Made by a program: the position numbers and the translations under genes. Positions 23,461-36,935 of a stretch of DNA of 64,000 nt are shown here, piece after piece; position 1 is the first letter of the stretch; the number at the start of each line of letters is the position of its first letter. This DNA comes from Ampullaceana balthica (Eukaryota > Mollusca > Gastropoda > Lymnaeidae), in NCBI GenBank assembly GCA_944989445.1, contig CALYLW010000346.1:831353-895352 (forward strand), given 5' to 3'. The notes beneath the pieces were generated by a model. The model was not told where the DNA came from. It worked only from the letters and a program-made list of their open reading frames with translations, and searched no databases.

Positions 23461-24357
23461 CGGCGGTGAAGTTCATATAAGGGATTTTAAAAAAGACTCA
23501 AACGAAGCTCTTTTTAAATCCCTTATATTAACTTCACCACCGTCTCTGTCTCTCTGACTCTCTCTCTCTCTGTCTGTCTGTCGTCATCTCATGGGTGTTT
23601 GGTATAAAAATTAAAGATTCCTAATTTAGAAAGCAAAAGAGAGATCTATAAGTGAGAGAATGAGTGAACCGCATATGTTAAACCTCATAAGCGCCCGCCC
23701 CACGTTTTTAGTCATATTAAATCGAAGTACTTGAACTAATAAGTTTTAAATTATTTCCTTCTTTATAGTCCGCTTATAAAAACGTGGTTTTTAAAAATCT
23801 TTTTTTTACTTCTATTATTCTATTTTAATTTTTAAAAAAAACAAACCCGTAAAAACAAAGTTTTTGACTATAAATCCCTTATATATGAGACATAACTAAC
23901 AGTATTGATTATTTTCAAACATTTACAGACTGAATCTGTCTTAACACAAGTTTGCTTCATAACCCTAGGGGGGGAGGGGTGGGGGGGAGGGGTGGGGGGG
24001 AGGGGTGGGTGGGAGGGGGAGAGGGGAAAAGTCTGGTCACCGATTCGCTTGACCGAGCTCAGAGTGAGACGTAAAATGTAAACAAAAGCGCACCGTCGTT
24101 TCGTTGGGTCGCCTCAATGCTCAAACTTTCACGTGGCAAAAAAACAATAACAAATCGTGATTTTAAATTACATTCCTCATATAAGGATAAACTAAAAATG
24201 CATTAATTTAATTACGGTACGTTCGATCGATCTGAAATTTTGATACGATGCATTGTTAGGTAAGACGGGTCCGTGTGCCAAATTTCAGTTCGATCGGATC
24301 ATGGGAAGTGGGTCATTTTTGACTTCTGTTTTTCCGCCCGCCGAGCCCAAGACAGAC

Positions 24358-24396
<39 letters not shown>

Positions 24397-25860
24397 CGGC
24401 GGTGAAGTTCATATAAGGGATTTTAAAAAAGACTCAAACGAAGCTCTTTTTAAATCCCTTATATTAACTTCACCACCGTCTCTGTCTCTCTGACTCTCTC
24501 TCTCTGTCTGTCTGTCGTCATCTCATGGGTGTTTGGTATAAAAATTAAAGATTCCTAATTTAGAAAGCAAAAGAGAGATCTATAAGTGAGAGAATGAGTG
24601 AACCGCATATGTTAAACCTCATAAGCGCCCGCCCCACGTTTTTAGTCATATTAAATCGAAGTACTTGAACTAATAAGTTTTAAATTATTTCCTTCTTTAT
24701 AGTCCGCTTATAAAAACGTGGTTTTTAAAAATCTTTTTTTTACTTCTATTATTCTATTTTAATTTTTTAAAAAAACAAACCCGTAAAAACAAAGTTTTTG
24801 ACTATAAATCCCTTATATATGAGACATAACTAACAGTATTGATTATTTTCAAACATTTACAGACTGAATCTGTCTTAACACAAGTTTGCTTCATAACCCT
24901 AGGGGGGGAGGGGTGGGGGGGAGGGGTGGGTGGGAGGGGGAGAGGGGAAAAGTCTGGTCACCGATTCGCTTGACCGAGCTCAGAGTGAGACGTAAAATGT
25001 AAACAAAAGCGCACCGTCGTTTCGTTGGGTCGCCTCAATGCTCAAACTTTCACGTGGCAAAAAAACAATAACAAATCGTGATTTTAAATTACATTCCTCA
25101 TATAAGGATAAACTAAAAATGCATTAATTTAATTACGGTACGTTCGATCGATCTGAAATTTTGATACGATGCATTGTTAGGTAAGACGGGTCCGTGTGCC
25201 AAATTTCAGTTCGATCGGATCATTGGAAGTGGGTCATTTTTGACTTCTGTTTTTCCGCCCGCCGAGCCCATGAGATGATGAGAGAGAGAGACGCCGGTGA
25301 AGTTAATATAAGGGATTTAATATAAAAAAAACCCGTAAAAACAAAGTTTTTGACTATAAATCCCTTATATATGAGACATAACTAACAGTATTGATTATTT
25401 TCAAACATTTACAGACTGAATCTGTCTTAACACAAGTTTGCTTCATAACCCTAGGGGGGAGGGGTGGGTGGGAGGGGCAGAGGGGAAAAGTCTGGTCACC
25501 GATTCGCTTGACCGAGCTCAGAGTGACACGTAAAATGTAAACAAAAGCGCACCGTCGTTTCGTTGGGTCGCCTCAATGCTCAAACTTTCACGTGGCAAAA
25601 AAACAATAACAAATCGTGAATTTAAATTACATACCTCATATAAGGATAAACTAAAAATGCATTAATTTAATTACGGTACGTTCGATCGATCTGAAATTTT
25701 GATACGATGCATTGTTAGGTCAGACGGGTCCGTGTGCCAAATTTCAGTTCGATCGGATCATGGGAAGTGGGTCATTTTTGACTTCTGTTTTTCCGCCCGC
25801 CGAGCCCATGAGATGATGAGAGAGAGAGACGCCGGTGAAGTTAATATAAGGGATTTAAAA
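22391..25860 (+). repeat. Left block of family P repeats (five direct copies)
   Basis: Five copies of an unclassified unit of about 530-580 bp lie head to tail at about 22391-22920, 22923-23490, 23838-24424, 24771-25320 and 25325-25860. Each starts AACCCGTAAAAACAAAG, then TATAAATCCCTTATAT. Next come a G-rich tract, a segment with GAGCTCAGAGTGACACG, and CAAATTTCAGTTCGATCGG near the end. Each finishes with a (GA)n stretch and AATATAAGGGATTTAA. The AAATCCCTTATAT word is inverted between the two ends. A spacer of about 345 bp after copies 2 and 3 contains an inverted terminal fragment (23513-23600, 24448-24525), so a segment of about 935 bp is itself duplicated. Confidence 0.85.
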
Positions 25861-25904
25861 ATAGACAACTAAACCTAACCCAGACCCTAAAACTGAAACT
25901 ACAA

Positions 25905-25998
25905 ACTTTAAAAAAAAAGACTCAAACGAAACTCGAACCTCCACCTGACACCTAGAGTTCAAGAATCTATTGTCCTAACCGTGAGACCACAGAAGCTC
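25905..25998 (-). ncRNA. tRNA-like relic with A/B-box motifs
   Basis: On the minus strand TGGTCTCACGGTTAGGAC resembles a tRNA D-arm / pol III A box (closest to Glu-type D-arms). GGAGGTTCGAGTTTC, 49 nt downstream, resembles a B box, and a T run follows. The T-arm stem does not pair well and the anticodon arm is doubtful, so this is a tRNA pseudogene or SINE head rather than a working tRNA. Confidence 0.35.
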
Positions 25999-26234
25999 AT
26001 GTACCGCACAAAATTTTAAAAATCTATAAAGTAGTCACATGAAACGGACCCGGATGAAAGAGCAAAATGTGACGTCACATTTACGCGACAACCAAGCTTT
26101 ACAGTGTATGCCCGGCATTGCGAGGTGTCCACCCACTTCGTTAAATTAAAGCCATTGCTGAGTCAGCAGGAAATTTAGATAATAAAGAAAAATCAGTTGA
26201 CAAATTAAGTGAAGCCTCTTAGACTAGGCGAAAA

Positions 26235-28304
26235 TTGGTGAGGGAAGCCATTCTCAAGACAGATGCAAGCAAATGTATCAAACTAACATATTTTATGACT
26301 AAGATACCGGTAGTTCAATCGTTTGAAGTTCCTGCTGAAAATAAGCAAGCATCTGGGCATTCTGGTGATCAGCATCCTACTACACATTGCAGTACAGAAT
26401 TTAATGAAACTGAAACACCACCAGCTATTGATTTGCAACAAAACAAAAACTACTGACTCGGAATTTAAATCAGTAGTAGAAGAACAATTTGCTGCAGATA
26501 TCAACCAAGGACCACTTCTTCCCCAATCAGACTTTCCTTCAGATCCAGGACTCTACCATACTACGAGTTTAACTACAAGGCTGATATGAAAATTGTTTGG
26601 AATCTGGCCATGTCAACCAGGCAACAATGAACCATGGCATTTCAATTTCCGACGGATGTACTGGAACGAAAGTTTCAAATTTCTTGGTACACAAAGAGTT
26701 TTGGAAAGGAAAGTATGACAGAAGAAAGAAGTTGGCTTGTCTATTCACCAACAAAGCAAAAGATGTACTGCCACGCTTGTTGGTTATTCGCTGATTGTAA
26801 ATCTGAAAATTATAGCAAGGAATACAGGAGTTTTTAATTGAAAAAAAAGGTATGGAAAATATTGCTAAACATGAAACTTCAAATCAACACCGAACTGCAA
26901 TACTACAATATTTGCTTGCTAAATATCGTATTTCAAATGATAAAATTGTAAAATCTGGTTTGATCAGCCAGGAGCGTCGCCAAGTGGAAAAGAATAGAGA
27001 AGTATTGAAACAGATGATAGAGGTGTTGTTAGCAAAACAAGGTTTGTCATTCAGAGGACACAGAGAACATTCTTGCTTTAGTGATGGTAGTTGTAGAAAT
27101 TAGAAATACTGGAAATTTTCGTGAATTGTTATCTTTATTAGCCAAATATGATTCCAATTTGTTCAGTCATCTAAAGTTTGAAAAGAAAAATGAACTTTAT
27201 TTATTTAAGTCATGGTGTGCAAAATGATTTTTATTCAATCATTGGCATCTGAATTATCCGCGACAATTGATAATGAAGTTAAGTCTGAACAATTCTTTTC
27301 TTTAATTATTGATTCAACCATTGATATATCTAAAATTGATCAGATGTCAGTTTCTTTACGTTCAGTTTTAAAATCTGGACATGTTGTGGAAAGCTTTTAT
27401 ACTTTGTTAAACAGCAATGCTGCCGCGTTTGCTGAGAAGATTTTAACGAAACTACAAAAGTGAAACATTGGTATCACACTCTGTCGAGGACATGCATACG
27501 ATGGTGCATCTGGGATGTCTGGAATTAAGAGTGGCCTTCAAACTCAGATAAAGAAACTTTCACCCACTGACATCTATGATCATTGTTGTGCCCATGTTTT
27601 CACTTTGGTTACCATCGAAGCTATGTCTGTAAACAGTGATGTACAGTTATATTTCGGCACAGCTGAAAAATTGTAGGCATTCATTGCGTCTAGTTTACCA
27701 CGTCTACATGCTCTTAAAGAACATCAGAAATCTCAATATGAATCAACAGCAGATACGATACTCTGAAACGACTTTCTGATACAAGATGTGCAAGCCGTGA
27801 ACGTGCAACTGATGCAGTTGTTGTATCATTCTCTGCTATTAATAGAAGATACAAATTCAGGGGAATTGACAGAATATAAAGGAAATGTCAGAGCAGAAGC
27901 TAAGCGAAATTTACAAACACGACATTAACCTTGAAGAAGCAATCGTAGAATATGATAATTTCAAAGATTTGTATGCATCAATACGTCCATCACTTTAAGG
28001 TGAACTATAACTTAAAGAAGTTCTGCCATTCTTGACTGAAAAGCAATAAATGGCATCAGGTCTCCCTAATTTTTCAATACTCTATAAAATTGACTTGACT
28101 CTTCCTGTTTGCAGTGCTACTGCTGAAAGAAGTTTCAGTATAGATAAAATCATCAAAAATTATTTGCGCTCAACAATGACAAATGAACCTCTGTCTGGAT
28201 TGGCATTAGTTTCAGTTGAACGTGATCTAGCTGAGATCGTTGACTTTGAATCAACGATAAATCGTTTTGCTTCAATGCAATCACGTAGAAAGCAATTTAT
28301 ATAG
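26235..28304 (+). pseudogene. hAT transposase relic (ZMYM/TTF-finger type)
   Basis: The coding stretch is about 2.07 kb and is broken into five or more frame segments. In order: 26235-26456 and its frame-shifted continuation to about 26580 form a low-complexity N-terminus. 26634-26837 holds a TTF-type zinc finger, with KFQISWY, then Cys46 and Cys49, and the distal histidines falling in the next segment (26852-27103, His7 and His13). The same segment has LAKQGLSFRGHRE, typical of the DUF4371 region. 27212-27463 contains SLIIDSTIDIS, around the first catalytic Asp of the RNase H-like fold. About 27470-27780, in another frame and with internal stops, has GHAYDGASGMSG and an HCCAH motif. 28050-28304 is the hAT C-terminal dimerisation domain (TLPVCSATAERSFS, NYLRSTM, GLALVSVERDLAE). 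All domains are in family order, so the gene was once near full length. It cannot make a working enzyme as it stands. Assignment to the hAT group with TTF finger is confident; the subfamily is not. Confidence 0.88.
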
Positions 28305-28572
28305 GGCTCAGGGCTCTACATAAATTCGCATAAACTAAGTTTATTTCTTAGATCAATAAATATACTATTGAAATAAAATTACGTTACCAATTTTGAAAAC
28401 GTATCTGTTTATATTGTTGATTCTATTTGAATTGTTCGATGATTTAGAAAATTTATTAAATTAGTAGGTTAATAATTAGTATTTACGCCATGCTCGGATA
28501 TTAGTAAAATTTGGCCGTGCCCCCTCAAATTCTTCTGCCCCCCCCCATCAAACATATCTAAATCCGCCACTG

Positions 28573-29208
28573 GAACAAGTCCCTCATTTGTAGCGAATTT
28601 TGCCGGCGCTAGAAGTGGTGTTGAAAGTCAGGGGTATGTCTGGAAGAACCTTGGACCCCACTTTGGGATCCAGTGGAACCATTTGCTTCATTCAGCGACC
28701 TGACCACGCAAGAACTCAGTGAAGTTTGCGAGTCGTGTTAAGACTCCATCTGTTGGAACATACAATAGTGACTCGTGGTAGTTGTGAGTCGCAATAGTCC
28801 CATGAAGAAACACCATGCAGAGTTCTATGCGGCCTGCCTGCAGCAATATTGAAGGTGGATGTTTGTAATGGAACTGGGGCTGAATTTTGTTTACGTGCGC
28901 CCTTTGACGTTTCATTTCTTACTACAGCGGCCCTCGCTCGAAAAGTTTTCCTTCCACTGAACTTCGCCATACGTATCTCAACATTCTATACACGCAGAAT
29001 TAAACGTGTGCTCATACATAACACTTAGTGTGTCATGGTCCAATTACTTTGATAACCTTTAATTTACTGTTTGTGTTTTGGTAATTTTTTGTCTTGAAAG
29101 ATTCAATAAGGAGAAATAGGAAATTACATGTAGGTCAAACGCATAACAAGAGATGGGGGTGTTTTTTTTAAATAAATAGTTTAAATTCAAGGTAGACCTT
29201 TTCCTATT
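28573..29208. other. Spacer between hAT end and second P block
   Basis: It begins with the proposed right target copy GAACAAGT. Two overlapping minus-strand ORFs (28688-28970) of 75 and 84 codons show no domain I recognise. The base composition is a little GC-richer than the neighbours, so a decayed exon or transposon piece is possible. Confidence 0.4.
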
Positions 29209-31868
<2,660 letters not shown>

Positions 31869-32619
31869 TAGAATGTTTCTTATTGTCTGCTCGCTATACG
31901 GGTGACCACACAAATGATGGAATAAAACACAAAGTCCGTATCACTTCTCACCCAGCACGGAGGAGTCTCACTCAAAGATCGTGAAATGTTGTATTTAAGG
32001 CGGGGTGTGTAGGCGTGGATAGTTTGAGGTCCATTGGAATTGAGGGAGTTTGATATTAGGTTACAGAAATAGGGGAAAGATAAAGTCACTGGAACTAGAG
32101 GTCTTGCGATCATTTAAGATTATATTGTCACGTTTCTAATCATATGATGAACACTTTATTTACATGTTGTATTGATGGTTTATAACAAAAATAGTGAAAT
32201 AATTGATACAAGCCTCAAGGACAACAAATGAAAGAACAATTACAAGCATATAAAACAAAAAGTGAAAGAATTGATACATGCCTAGAAGAAAAAGAATGAA
32301 AGAATTGTTACAAGCCCGGAAAACTCAAAGTGGACGAAAGAACGGACCGAGATGACAGAGGAATAAACATGGTCGAAATCCCAGAGATAACGGTCGCAGA
32401 GGGAGTTGAGCGGCAAGGGGGAGGCGGGAGGGGCAGGTTGGTTAACGGTTAGATGACATTGAGTGGGCTGATGAGGTCTGGACTGACCTAAAATAGCCGG
32501 CCTTTAAACAAGGATAGGCTTAAAACTCAACGCGGTCTTATTTCTAACAGAAATTTTCGGGGTGAAGGGACTAAAAAGTTATTCATCTATGCAATAGGTG
32601 CAGCTCTCTTGCTAGATTG
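31869..32619. other. Unique spacer, no gene recognised
   Basis: About 750 bp. Around 32190-32330 three diverged copies of GAAAGAATTGATACAAGCC-like sequence suggest an old repeat of about 60 bp. Otherwise nothing is seen. Confidence 0.4.
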
Positions 32620-32775
32620 TCCAACTGATGATACTTTGACCCACTAGGATTGTGGGACTGATACTCCTTAGACCCACTAGGATTGTGGGACTGATACTCC
32701 TTAGACCCACTAGGATTGTGGGACTGATACTCCTTAGACCCACTAGGATTGTCGGAATAATACTCCATCCCACCT
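32620..32775. repeat. 33-bp minisatellite (about 4 copies)
   Basis: The unit is GACCCACTAGGATTGTGGGA plus CTGATACTCCTTA. Three copies are almost identical and the last has a GTCGG change. Confidence 0.92.
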
Positions 32776-33022
32776 GGATTGTTAGATTAATGATGCACCA
32801 ACCAATCAGGAAGGTCCTGAGTTATGACCTGCGGCAAGTATCAACCAGGTAACTAGCTGAATATATTCATAACCAGTGTTTTATTTACCTATATGCTAAA
32901 CAAGCTATAGCTGAGGGCCCTCGCCTTCTTGTGTGCCCCCATACTTTTTTATAACTGACATAGAATATATGGACTTCAAAAGGGCCATCATATCTCACAT
33001 AGCTTAGGGCCCAAGTCTAAAT

Positions 33023-33312
33023 CCTCATGACCTCATGCAAGTATCAACCAAGAAACCAGTTGTATATATTCATGACCTCATGCAAGTATCAACCAAGAAA
33101 CCAGTTGTATATATTCATGACCTCATGCAAGTATCAACCAAGAAACCAGTTGTATATATTCATGACCTCATGCAAGTATCAACCAGGAAACTAGTTGTAT
33201 ATATTCATGACCTCATGCAAGTATCAACCAGGAAACTAGCTGTATATATTCATGACCTCATGCAAGTATCAACCAGGAAACTAGCTGTCTATATGTATAT
33301 ATTCATGACGTG
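33023..33312. repeat. 45-bp minisatellite (about 6 copies)
   Basis: The core is CCTCATGCAAGTATCAACCA followed by AGAAACCAGTTGTATATATTCATGA. The first three copies have AAGAAACCAG and the later ones AGGAAACTAG. A lone diverged unit sits at about 32825-32875. The unit is a multiple of three, so a 125-aa ORF crosses it; it is not called. Confidence 0.93.
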
Positions 33313-35014
33313 TTATTTTCTAGACGCCTCTTGCGTCAGCGACCTATTCCCCTTTCTGTCTCCACCCCCACTCCCCTATTCCCAGCAGCGGGTCACATTT
33401 TATGCCCAATAAAACGGCGCCCTAAGATTTTCATGAAAATGTAAAATAGTGCCCCCCTCCCTCCCCGCCCACCAACTCCAGTATGCCCAAAACAGAAATC
33501 TCTGCAGAGAGACGAAATCGATATTTTTTCTTTAAATCTCACTCGTACTAAGTTCACCATGGCCAATTAGACGAGGCCAAACTCACAGGAAGTCAACTTC
33601 TCAAGAACGCGTATGCGTCATTGTGAGTAGAAATCTAGATAGACACGAGTCTAGTTCATTCCACAATCTATTCGTGTTTTTGCATGCAGGGCTTAAGAGC
33701 TTTCAGCACGGATATGTTTTTACATGCAGTACCATTGCCGCGTTCATTTTTTACATTAGACTTTGGTGTCTGTCCAAAAAAAAACATATTTTGGAAATTC
33801 AAACGGGAATGTTGTTTTGAAATTTTTCTAGCTTTTGATGTATTTTAAATTTTTTGGGCGAAAAAGTCAAAAGAAAAAAAGTCATATACAGAAAGTCACA
33901 GGAAAAACGTCATTGACTCAAAAGTCACAAGAAATTTTTTTAGACAAAAAGTCATAGAAAAAAGAAACTATCAATCAGGTCTATGTGTTATGTCTAAAAG
34001 ACAGGTGTTTGCTGAATTGTATAGTTTGCTCTACACGTTTATACATGGATTCATGGATGTTGTCCAAACGGGTGCTCACATATCCATCGTGATACAGAAA
34101 TAAATCTAGAGGGTTTCTTCCAACTTGTAATAATTTACCGTTCGAGGCCAGGACCCTTGTTGCCGTTTTTTGTTTCCTCTAAATTCTTCTAGAGCAGACC
34201 AAATAAAGAAAACTTGACGACTCATGTTAAAATGCTAGATGAAATTGAACTTCCAATGTCCACTTCTTTCTGACCGGGAGCCACAAAAACAAATTTTGTG
34301 TCCCTACATTTTTATGTCTTTGTGCCACATGTGTTTTAGATAGATTAATGTGTTTTGACAGAATCCGGCACACAAAATATTGCATTATCCAGAAACAAAA
34401 TACAAAGGGGTTATTACTTTGCAAAGTATAATTCTGAATTCTTTTTATTATATGAGCTATATTAATCGTTATGCAAAGTCAATGTATGGGTGGATGGTTC
34501 ATGACCAAACTTATGTTACAGGCATTTTATTATCCAAAAACGGATGTTGAAAGGGAATTACCGCATAAAATCCACTCATTTGACAGCCTGGGGCGCAAAT
34601 TTTATTTTTCAAATAAGATTTTTATTTTAAAATCTTTTATAAAGAATTACATTCAAGTATTTCGTTATTTGTGATTTTGACTTAAGAGAAGTATTGCTAG
34701 CTAAATACTTTGCACGAAATACCGCCCTTTGAATATTTAATGATTTTAAAGTAGTCTTTTTTATTCCTTAAATTGATGGCTAATCTAAAATTATCTTTTT
34801 AAAAAAATCTATTTATATTAACCTTTTTTCTTGAAACCTACATTTTCGGGGCAGCTTTAAAAGTTCTACCCAAAAAATATATAGGGATAGGAATAATTCA
34901 AGTCATGCACATAACGTATTTTCAAAGGACCCCTATCTGCTTAAAAACAAAAAAACCGAATAATGTTCTATATCTTTCGCATAAATATTGAAAGTCTAAA
35001 GAATGTTCCGCGAC
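33313..35014. other. AT-rich spacer, no gene recognised
   Basis: About 1.7 kb. 33850-33965 repeats the word AAAAGTCA at irregular spacing. Several 65-codon ORFs occur on both strands without domains, conserved starts or coding bias that I can see. Confidence 0.45.
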
Positions 35015-35310
35015 TTTTTCAGAGACATTTTCTTGAGGTTTTTTTCTGTGTCTTTTTCTATGTGAAGTTGTTTCTGTCTTTTTCTATGTGAAGTTTTGCT
35101 GTGTCTTTTTCTATGGGAAGTTTGTTTCTGTGTCTTTTTCTATGTGACGTTTTTCTGTCTTTTTCTATGTGAAGTTTTTTCTGTGTCTTTTTCTATGTGA
35201 AGTTTTGCTGTGTCTTTTTCTATGGGAAGTTTTTTCTGTGTCTTTTTTTATGTGACGTTTTTCTGTCTTTTTTTATGTGACGTTTTTTTCTGTGCCTTTT
35301 CTCGGTGATT
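35015..35310. repeat. Imperfect 23-29-bp minisatellite
   Basis: About ten copies of CTTTTTCTATGTGAAGTTT with a variable TTCTGTGT or GCTGTGT linker, and TGACGTTT variants on the right. Confidence 0.85.
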
Positions 35311-35764
35311 TTTTTTTCCGCTGAGTTTCATAACTTGCCTTAAGCTGTTCATTCTTTTGGGATAGTGTTAGAATAAGCTCCTAATGAATTTAATATAGGT
35401 TTAGGATAAAGTAAAGATAATGTTAGGATAGGGTTATGAAAATGCTAGGATAAGGTCAGGATAAGGTTAAGATAATGTTAGGGTTAAAAGTAAACGTATG
35501 CAATGAGGCACCAAGCAAAATAGCAAATAATGATACTGATCTTTATTTGGTTGTGATGACATGGTATGGGTGTGATAAAATGAAATGAAATTTTTGTGTC
35601 TTTTTTGAACGATAATATAATATTGACATTTAGATGAGAATAAGATAAAGTATAGTGTTGATGTAGTAAGGTTTTTAGCAAAAAGGAGCTAACATCGTTA
35701 GGACACAGTTTATCTATGTATTTTTTAGTTAAAGAAAGAGTTCTTCATTTGTAATGTAAGATGC
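35311..35764. other. Spacer with weak GGATAA repeats
   Basis: 35390-35485 has irregular GTTAGGATAA/GTTAGGATAG words, too degenerate to call an array. Nothing else recognised. Confidence 0.35.
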
Positions 35765-36105
35765 AGAGAGATGGTCAGAAAGACAAGGAGATTGTCAGAG
35801 AGACAGAGAGATGGTCAGAAAAACTGGGTGATGGTCAGAAAGACAGAGAGATGGTCAGAAAGACAGAGAGATGGTCAGAAATACAAAAAGATGGTCAGAA
35901 AAACTGGGAGATGGTCAGAAAGACAGAGAGATGGTCAGAAACACGGAGATATGGTCAGAAAGACAGAGAGATGGTCAGAAAGACAAGGAGATTGTCAGAG
36001 AGACAGAGATATGGTCAGAAAAACTGGGTGATGGTCAGAAAGACAGAGAGATGGTCAGAAACAAATAGAGATGGTCAGAAAGACAAAGAGATGGTCAAAA
36101 GAAAA
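35765..36105. repeat. 20-bp minisatellite (about 17 copies)
   Basis: The unit is AGATGGTCAGAAAGACAGAG with AAACTGGG, AAACACGG and AGACAAGG variants. A block of variants at 35771-35870 recurs at 35970-36060. ORFs here are artefacts. Confidence 0.93.
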
Positions 36106-36221
36106 AGACAAACAGAAAGATCGAGGGGGGGTGAAGATGGTCAGTAGGTAGGTAGTCAAAATTGGTAACATAATTTTTTGGGGCAGTGTTTCTATTAAAG
36201 TTCATTAATCTTTAACATCAT

Positions 36222-36452
36222 ATCTATCGGACAGTGAGAGAATAAAGATAAAGTAGATATATTGGACATTGGGAGAATAAAGATAAAGTAGATATACTGA
36301 ACAGTGAGAGAATAAAGATAAAGTAGATCTTCTGAACAGTGAGAGAATAAAGATAAATAGATCCATTGGACAGTGAGAGAATAAAGATAACGTAGATTTA
36401 CTGGACAGTGAGAGAATAAAGGTAAGTAGATCTACTGGACAGTGAGAGAATA
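36222..36452. repeat. 35-bp minisatellite (about 6-7 copies)
   Basis: The unit is GACAGTGAGAGAATAAAGAT plus AAAGTAGATATACTG. Confidence 0.9.
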
Positions 36453-36664
36453 TAGTAGATTGCTGGAGTAATGGCTGACGGAAAGGGAGTTATAAGTGAA
36501 GATAACTCAATCAGGTGAAGACATTACATTAGCATCGGATCAATAATCGGGGGAAAAACATGGGGAAGGGTCGGTTGTCCAATTAGATTGTCACATGAAT
36601 GTCAGCGAGAATTCTGACGTTCAATATTCCTTGAAAGGTCAAAGATAATTAGTGATAGATGTAA

Positions 36665-36935
36665 TGTGTGAGTAAAGTAACACTACAAGATAGAAATGTG
36701 TTAGTAAAGTAACATTACAAGACAGTAATGTGTGAGTAAAGTAACATTACAAGACAGTAATGTGTGAGTAAAGTAACAATACAAGACATTAATGTGTGAG
36801 TAAAGTAACATTAAAAGACAGTAATGTGTGAACAAAGTAACATTACAAGACAGTAATGTGTGAGCAAAGTAACCCTTCAGGACAGTAAGGTGTGAATAAA
36901 GTAACACTAAAATACAGTAAGTGTGATTAAAGTAA
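36665..36935. repeat. 32-bp minisatellite (about 8 copies)
   Basis: The unit is TAATGTGTGAGTAAAGTAAC plus ATTACAAGACAG, with a few substitutions; copies decay at the right. Confidence 0.92.

Larger units (their letters stand above)
21629..28572 (+). mobile_element. Large decayed hAT transposon, interrupted
   Basis: The left end is CAGTGGCGGGTTTAG and the right end, read inversely, is CAGTGGCGGATTTAG, a 15-bp terminal repeat with one mismatch. Similarity continues inward through TAT and a G run ending in CAG. The flanking 8-mers ATACAAGT and GAACAAGT agree at 6 of 8 positions, consistent with an eroded hAT target duplication. The transposase relic (26.2-28.3 kb) is plus strand, with its C-terminal domain next to the right end. 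Without the P-repeat block (about 22.39-25.86 kb) the element is about 3.4 kb, a normal hAT size. It is dead: the gene has several frame changes and stops. Confidence 0.75.

Noticed and set aside
28688..28970. Two overlapping minus-strand ORFs (75 and 84 codons)
   Set aside because: No domain, no supporting splice or poly(A) signal; kept only as a remark in the spacer entry.
31869..34940. LTR retrotransposon between arrays
   Set aside because: No pair of long direct repeats, primer-binding site, polypurine tract or gag/pol homology could be found.
35390..35485. GTTAGGATAA words as interstitial telomere repeats
   Set aside because: Spacing and sequence are irregular and do not match TTAGGG tandem repeats.
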